Made by a program: the position numbers and the translations under genes. Shown piece after piece: positions 53,301 through 62,300 of a stretch of DNA of 64,000 bases. The DNA is from Epiperipatus broadwayi (taxonomy: Eukaryota > Onychophora > Udeonychophora > Euonychophora > Peripatidae). The first letter of the stretch is position 1. Every line of letters begins with the position of its first letter. The notes beneath the pieces were generated by a model. The model did no database searches. It was not told the origin of the DNA and was given only the letters and a program-made list of their open reading frames with translations. The stretch lies in assembly GCA_028023455.1 (NCBI GenBank), contig JAQFVV010000208.1, positions 806,001 through 870,000 of the forward strand, read 5' to 3'.

Positions 53301-56300
53301 TAAAAAAAAAAACCCAATAAAAATGAATATAAAAATTTGTTTAATAAAAAAGAAGTCATGTTATAAATGAAATAAACATTTGTTTAATCCAAAAAAAAAT
53401 AATCGTGTTCTATAAAAAAAAGTTGCGGCGGCCCGGCCTGGTAACGTTACATTTGATTGATTTTGTATAGCATCAACGCCCCAAGCGGCCGTGCCCAGGT
53501 TTCAGATGATTACCAACAAAAAAATATAAATTATTAAAAAAATATTTTTAATTTGTTTTTAAAAACTTCTGCTTTCTTTATAAAATTTTATAGTATATAA
53601 ATAGTGATTTTGTAGGATTGTTAAGCATATATATATATATATCTAGCATGTGTTACTTGTCAAATAACTTTGTTTTCATTATAAATTTATGATGTTTGTA
53701 AATGATGTGTACTTTTTAACAGGGAGGGCAGTATAATTTCTCTAGGCAATTCCAAAAAAATGTTCCTCCAAGATTTCAAAAACAACAACAGGAACAAATG
53801 ATGAGACAGCAGCAATATATGCGGCAGCAACAGCAGAATCAAGGCCCTCCTCCAATAGGAATGAATTACGAGTTAAGGTGGACAGGCATGCCTATTCCTG
53901 GACCGCCATCCTATATGCAACCCATGCAAGGTAAAATATTAAAATAGACTTTTATTATGTGTATAAATTAGGATAAAGCAGGGTGCTAAAAATTACCCTT
54001 CATTTTTACTTTTATTAGAGGTTTATGCTATAAACTTAATATACTGATAATTTAATAGTAATTATCAATACTTTGTTATGATTTTAAAATATTTTTTAAA
54101 AATAGACATATTTAAAATTATAATATTTGAATATTGTTTTAAAATATGTCATTTATGTGATTTTTGTAAATTATTTTGTCATATTTTAATATTAAAGATA
54201 AAAATCAAAAGAGAGGATGTTTTACATATGTATAATTTGTAACATAACGCTTTACTGTCCATTTTTCTTATTTGTCAGGTTGGATTAAATTACTATTTGT
54301 CTAATTCATCAGTTATGTCTTTATTCCTAAAAATATTAAATTAAAATAATCAGAATTGTTTTAATTCAGTTAAACCACTAAACATCACATGATCACATTT
54401 TCTTATGCTTGCTCATAACTGTTATTAAAACAGGCAAAACTCCATTCAGTAGTGCCACTCGGTGCAAGCCAGAGTAATCACTGGCTTGCAGTGTGTGGCA
54501 CTACTGTATGGAGGAGTTTTGCCTGTTTTAATTCAATTAATGAAGATTGAATAAATGAACATTCAGATTATTTAATTAAAGCATTATAAGTTCTATTTAA
54601 AATTTTAAAATAATATATATAACTGTAAATAAATCACTTGCAGCAAATATAAAAGAATCTCTTTTTAACCAATTAGTGGTTGTGGTCATTGAATGTCATT
54701 GATTTCTCTTAAGTTCCAAATTGCAGCATCAAATGCTATAATTTCTCTTGACTTCTAAAAGTAAATATTTTTGAATAAAAATCTGAATGTAATCCCAGTA
54801 TTTTAAAAGAAATAAATTTTAAACCAATATAGGTTTTCATTTTCAAAATCTACTAAGAATTAATATGCTCAAAGCTATGCATATGCTCTCTTATGTTGAA
54901 AACTAGAATCTACCAATCAATAATGTATAGATGGAATCTGTTTCTCTGAAGCAACACAGGGATGCATCGTCACTTATTTGAAGAATTTTTTTAAATTAAA
55001 ATATCTAAGTTGATTTAGTTGTAAAATGATTTGTAAAAATAGCAAAATAGGGCAAAAAATAGCCACAAAAGAGAAATCTAAAATTGATTATGGGTACAAG
55101 GTATAATAATCAATAAAAAGGTTAAGATATTTGTTTTACTCAGTTTTTTTGATCCAACATTTGGAAAAGTAATTAAAATGCATCATAACTATTTATGATT
55201 TGATTAAAGTTAGAGATGAATCAATGGGTTGGCTGTGGTTATCTGTTTGAAAGAATAGCTCTAGGTTGCTTGGAATCTGCAAAAAAATTTCCAGCTTATA
55301 TCTAGTTTTGAATCTCTGGTTGTGGGTATGGTCACTGTTGTGAGATTTTTCATCATGTTTATATATAAGACTGCTATGAAGCACATCTTTTTTTATTTCA
55401 ATCAGTTTGCATTCACTATTATAAAAATAAATAGAAATAAATTGTATTTACTAAGCAATATTTGTCAAATGAATAGTATTTTAAAACTAGCAAGAGATTA
55501 AAGATATTTTGGTGTTTTGAAGTTTTATTATAATTTAATCAACTGACATATAATATATAGATGTTCTATAGTTTCTTCAAAAATAATTCAATTATAATAA
55601 AATTTTAATACTTTGTTGCTGAATATTATTATTTTTGCCATTTATTTTTTTATTTTTATATTAAAAAGGAATGCCTATACCTCAGCAACGCAGTTTGAGA
55701 CGGGCTCGCTCTGACAGTCAGGGATCAGGAACTGATAGTTTTGATAGTGAAAGACAGACTCCTGAACAAACTATACAGTATGAAAGAGAGCAGAGATATT
55801 GGGTAGAAAATAGGCCTTATGCACAAGCTCCTTCACAACCACCACCATCTGCAGGTAGTTTATATATAAATATTTTATAAATGCATTTAATCAACAAATT
55901 TGGATAGACATATTGTTTATTATGTGTTAGGTTCTTATGAGGAAATACGAAGAGGACCACCAATTACAGCACCACCACAGTATTATGAACGCCGTGAGTA
56001 TAGAAATTATGAACAAAGATCAGAATATTTAAGGGACAAAGATGAAAGGCTTCGAAATTATGATAGAAGTTTAGAATATGAAAGGTAATGACAAACTTTA
56101 ATTTTGTTATTTTAAATAATGAACTACATTTTTATTCTTACAGATATATTTAAAGCAAGGTAAAGTATAATTGTATGAGTTACATTAAAATTCTACACTA
56201 TTTAATAATAATTAGCTTTTGATCAGTAATGTTATAAATATAATTAATAATGCTACTTTTTATATATGTAAATAAATATTGATTATGTTTTATAAAGTGG

Positions 56301-59300
56301 ATTGTGTACATATCAGAGACAGGAAATTTTTAAATATTATAACTTTGAGCAGAGTTATAATTTATTTTATGGAATTTTAATAAATGCATGTGTGTATTAA
56401 TGATAAGAATTTTTACTCTTGCATATACAATGAAGCTGTGATATACTCATCAGCATAATGCTACTTCAGTTATATGCTGTCCAAAAAAATTGTAAATCAA
56501 AAAAATACATTTTATAATATGGTAACTGCCATTTTTTCATTACAGAATGCTACATGCAATCATGTTTATTAATAATATTGTCAGTTAAATTATTTAAAGT
56601 TCAACTCCTTCCACTCTTATTTTAAAGACCCAAGTAATAATTTTAGTCTTACTTGTTCTTTTCATATTGGATTGTAATTTTGTCTGTTCATAAAAATTAT
56701 TGAACGAAATTATTTACTTGAATTCCAGTTATAAAATGGAAACGAATTTTAGTTGACATCGTAAAAGAATGAAAATATGTATAAAAATTCAAAATATTCA
56801 CAAAAAATTTCTTCACCAGTATTTATGAAAGTAATTCTTGTTAGCCAATAAAAACAACTTCTGCTTTATTGTAATTACATATTTACGACTTGTCTTCTTA
56901 AAAATAAATATTTTACAAATACGATGTGTAAATAAACTTAAATATTTAAATAAATTAGTGAAAGTGATAATATTTTTTTCGGAAATATTAAAACTAAAGC
57001 ATGCTGAAATGCCTGATAGCAAATTACCATCAGTGATACTGTCAGTTTCTTTGTATTATGATACAACTAATCAAGGCATTATTGGTTTGCTTTAAGATTA
57101 AAATTTATGGTGGTGTTTGTATTTACGAAACTGATATCTTCAGATTTTTAAAAAACTAATTTTAATTGCATTTCTGTGCAAAAAAAGGTATACTGATAAA
57201 TTAATGTTTTAGAAAACCGCAAAACAACTTAGAAAAGTCAAAGGGATACCAGCCCTGATGTAATGTCCTGATGCCTCAAAATTTACGACAAACATATTAA
57301 ATTGGAAGCACATATTTCTTATTCATTACTTTGGTATGGTATGATATTCACATAATAAAATGTTTTCTAAGTGTAAAGCTAAAAATTTTATAAAATTAAA
57401 TTAAATTCACTATCTTTTTTAAATGTTAAAATATTCTTACAATTATGCTAGAAAGCTTAAAGTTTGAAGAATTTAATTTGGAATCTGAAATGGCTAATAA
57501 CTAAAGCCAATCCAAACTTAAAAATGTCAAAACATCTAGAAAGACTTGTTTGTTGATAACGACACTATTATTAATATTTTCTTAGAAGAAAAAAGTTATT
57601 AAAAGGATATCATCCAGAATATGTTTAATTATAACGAAACTGATACTTAAATTAATTTTTTTATTTTAAATAATAGATATGATGCAGTAAGTTTTTTATT
57701 ATTTTTTGAATAAATATAAATGAATATGCACACACACAGGCAATATATGTGTAAATGTGCTCCTTCAACTTATTAATTACATTATAATTTTGTTTATATT
57801 TTAAATTAGTATATGCATACTATATATAAAAATAAAGTATCTGTGTTATATACTTACATGTGCGGAAAAATACTGTTACACTTGTAGCTTAATTAACAAT
57901 ATGTATTCTATTATAATCAAACTCATGAGGTATTCTGCATGACATAATGTGGGGGTGGAGGGTTAGGAACAGAATGTAGTGGATATTTTGATTCCACTAT
58001 ATTTTTAATTTTTGTGATTTCTTTTCAAAAACCAAATTATTTATGAATGTACACATAAATCATATTTGTTACAGAACAGAACTTGCAATTTGTAACATAT
58101 GTGATTATAAAAAAATTTAAATCTTGCATGTAAAAAAAAAATAGTAAATTTCTTCAAGCCAAATGTGTTTAAGAATTTTACTACCTTTAATATAATAATT
58201 AAATTTGTAAAGTGCATACTCGTTACGTAAAGTAATATATATTAAGGCTATAACTTTAAGACGATGTGCCTGAAAAAACGACAGTAGGGACCTCTGCAAA
58301 TTTTAACACAAGATTTATTTTAAGTTGTGGCCGCTCTTGCCTTTTAAAATAAATCTTGTGTTAAGATTTGCAGAGGTCCCTACTGTCGTTTTTTCTGGCG
58401 CATCGTCTTAAGGTTATAGCCTTAATATATTTATTATCTTTAATATATCGATTTATGTGATAAATTAAAAATATGTTCTGGAAATATTTAATTTAATTTG
58501 CGTGCAAGTTAGTCATTTTAAGGATAAGGAAATAAACTCTTGTATCCATGCATATATCTTTATATATATAATTTGACATTAATTTTTATTTTATTATATA
58601 ATAGAATAAACATAGAGTTAATATTTCATAATTAACTAAGATTTTGTAGTAATAAAATTCTAAATAAATATACTTAAATAATTTTTACTATTTATTGATA
58701 TATGATTCGATCTTATTTGTTGATTACTATATTTTCTCCCTTCCTAGCACAAATAGATTTTTCCAATTCAACTTTGCTCAATAGTATCTGCCTGAAAATT
58801 TGATATATTAGAAATATTTATTTAAAAGAAATTATGGGTATATGACAAATATTGTTGAATTGTGGTGAACAGGGATTTACAAATATTTTATAAATTCAAT
58901 ATTTAAGGAAAACAGAAAAAATGTAATTGATTTAATAATGAAGGAAAAAAAATTGATGTCATTCTCATTAAGATATTGAGTATAGTACATAGAGCAGTGG
59001 TCTTCAACCTTTTCACACCCGTGGACCAGTAAAAATAAGGATAAGGTTCTGCGGATCAGAAAAAATAAGGATAAGATTTCGCAGACCGGCGGAAGTCTAT
59101 AGATAAATTTTCTTAAAGATAAGCATAATTGTTATAACTGATCAAAACAACAATGTTAAGTATATAAAATCAAGTTTTATATATATATGGAGTTTATATA
59201 ATAAAAAACTTTTTTTTAAATTTTTTTAGAAAAGTAATAAAAAATTTAATTCCACCCCCCCCCAATAAACATCTGTGATAACTAGAAAAACAAATTAATT

Positions 59301-62300
59301 TATGAATGATTGATTAGATTTTGTTTTCGTTCTGTTTTCTTTTTTTTTTAATTGAGTAAAAATGAGATGAAAAATTAAATAAAAATTGGCTATATTAATT
59401 AAAAGTTTAAACTCTTATTATTTATTATTACAAACTTACACTGACATAGAGAATGTACTGTCCCTTAATTTATTACAATACTTTTTTTATATATAATTAT
59501 ACTATTCTTTGTTTATGTTAATTTTTTCTGTATAATTTTTAAGACAAACATGACATAAATATGAATGTATATATGCTGAACATATGCATATATAGAAGTA
59601 GCTTTTGTTATTATTTGCAGTTTTAGATATCCATGTGAAAGCTTGCAACCAAATGATCATTGGTGTAAAAAAGATGTATTTTGATTAATTATAAAGTACT
59701 ATTTACTTATTACTTTAAATATTTTATGAATTCTTTTTTTTTTTTAATAGAAATTATGATAACCGAGACTATAGGTATGAAAGATCAGTAGTTTTTGAAG
59801 ACAGGAGAGATACCGTGTCATCTTCTAGAGATTCTGATCGGACATCTAAAGATTATGACCAAAAATCAATAAAAGTTAGTTGTATCTAATTTAAATTATT
59901 ATAATTTATATCCTCAAACAACTGTATAGTGCATTATTAATACTCATATATTGCTTTAAATGTATTATATAACATATTCATATCTTTTATTGTGCTACAG
60001 TCATGATTAAATATTATTAGTATTATTTCTATGGGAATTTATGCAGTATTTGATTATAAATTTGTTCATCCTGCTATTTTTCCTGAATCATTCAGTCATG
60101 ATGAGCAAGTATCTCTGTACTTATAAATACTGTTAATTTCTTTATATTTATAAAAATGTAAGTGCTCTTCCTTTTTTTTTTCTGGAAGCAGCTAATTATG
60201 ATCAGTGAGAGCTCTTAATATATATATATTATATAATGTGGGAAGAATTAGTTAAGTAATGCATTATAACTTATGTTTATTAAAATCATTTACATGGGAA
60301 AAAAGAAAAGAATAATAGTTATTTCAAGTAATGCATATGTTTGAGAATACTTTAGCCACATATTTTTGTTGACTGAAATCGTATACTTTAATAATTAAAA
60401 TATGTTAAATAGTATTATTACCAACATAATGACATTTGATTCTTTAGCTTATGGAATATGATATATATAAAAGAGCAGCTCTTTATTGTAGCACCATCTT
60501 TAGTATGCTTGAGTACTCATGACTACCAGGTGGTATTGCTGTTAAGCACCACCAACAGATTAATGTATGGTTTTTATCTTTATCAATGAGGATTTGAAAT
60601 TCAAAGCTATGGCTCAGATTTAAAACCCTAGATTTTTTTTTTAATTTTTAGCTTTTACCTTGATGATAGAGGGCATGCCTTAACTGCATTAGTCTCACTT
60701 TTGAACTCCTCATTAATAAAGTCAGAAGCTGATGGAGACGAGTGAAATTAAAATACCCTGTCATCTGATAATTATTAAATACACCACTTTAATAAAAAGC
60801 TATTCTCAAAATTAGAAATAGAAAAGTATTTATATAATTTATTTATCATTAAAGTAATAATCATAATTTTTTTATTTTTTTATATTAAATGAATTACTAT
60901 AATTTAATTACTTGTTTAATACAATTAATGCTCATCTCAATGAAAAAAAATCCTCATTCTGATGAATAGAGACAAAACTGCTGTAGTGATCTTTTTTTTC
61001 ATTGATGCATAGATATTTCATTTCACCAGTTAGTAATAAATAAATTGTCAAAAGTTTCAAACTGTTGAATTTTATGACAGGAATTGGATGTATAAACACA
61101 CAAATCATTGTGCAATTAATTGCACTTATCTATGAATATAATTTTTTGTAAAATGTTCACTTAAATATCATTGATCTGTTTTATTACAATTCATTTTCAA
61201 TTAATTATAGATTGTTCCTACCTAAATAGTCCATTCCACAAATTTACCATAATATTTTTTTTATATAGTTTAAAAAATTATCCATTTTTATAAGCATTAT
61301 TTGAAGTATAATATTTCTAATAACAACAGCTCTGAAATTAACAATTTTAATAATTAATAAATTTTCGGCTGTTAATGAGTGAAGAGATATTTTCCTTTTC
61401 TTCTTAGTACAATTTAGTTGGTTATTAAAACAGGCAAAACTCTCTATACGTATTGCCACTCAGTGCAAGCCAGAGCAATCAATGGATGCCAGAAGGCTTG
61501 TGCATAAAATCCCCATCTAGTGCTTACTCATTCAATATCCCCAGACTAGTTGCTGGCTTGTGGTCTTCGTGATGAGCAAGCATAGGAAATAGTGTTCATG
61601 TGATGCTTATTGGCTTACAATTTAGTTGTATTATTTAATTTTGGGATATGATATATTATAAATTTTTTATATTTTTTTAAAGTTCATATATATCAGAGAT
61701 TTTTTAACATGATCACATGAGTCTTTGTATTTCAGATTTATGTAAATAGAGAGCTGTTTGGATTAAATTATTCAGGAGTGACATTAATTTGCACATTTTT
61801 TATTTTATTGTTATTAATTTTATCTTCTGTCCAGAAAATATTTCATTATTAATGTTAGCAATTGACTGTTAACAAAATTATTGTTTTAATATTTTTCATT
61901 TACCTGTACGTACATCTTTTACTATTCAGTTTTTATATAAACAGTTAAATATATATATATATTTGTTTTTACTCACAAATCATATTTATTAATTTTTTTA
62001 ATTACTTAATATGGCCATTAATTTAAATAATTGCTTGTAACCCACTCACTCCTTTTTCTTTTAGCTTTCAATACAGAGAGATCCTTTTGATGATGGTCCA
62101 GATCTTAATCCAATTATGGAGAGAACAGCTCACTGGGGTGATACCAGAGAATCTTCGGGCAGCCATACTTTTAAAGAAGAACGGTAGGCATTATTTAGAG
62201 AATAGAAATCATTTTTGATATTTGTTAATAACTTCTCAACTTATGATTTTTTTTTTTTATATATATAATAAAATTAAGCCTTTCTCGTGATAAAACATCT

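Larger units (their letters stand above)
48125..53722. other. PRRC2 intron j-k, mostly Merlin element
   Basis: 5598 bp, of which 4863 bp are the Merlin insertion plus an 8-bp duplication. The pre-insertion intron would have been about 727 bp. The flanks 48125-48643 and 53523-53722 are plain AT-rich intron. Confidence 0.75.
56085..59750. other. PRRC2 intron m-n
   Basis: 3666 bp. It contains the 87-bp-arm palindrome (58237-58430), a hAT-like terminal remnant (58992-59100) and a C10 run at about 59255. 56085-58230 and 59110-59750 show only AT-rich intron; the opposite-strand open frames at 56813-57095 overlap each other and have no domain. Confidence 0.7.

Noticed and set aside
48652-53514. Considered as a hAT element because of the 8-bp duplication.
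   Set aside because: Transposase text (zinc ribbon, GRVLTPPQWIFGG, TIFSDCWKGY) is Merlin/ISXO2-like, and the ends begin GG rather than CAG.
56813-57095. Opposed open frames of 69 and 85 codons.
   Set aside because: Mutually antisense, AT-rich composition, no motif and no splice context.
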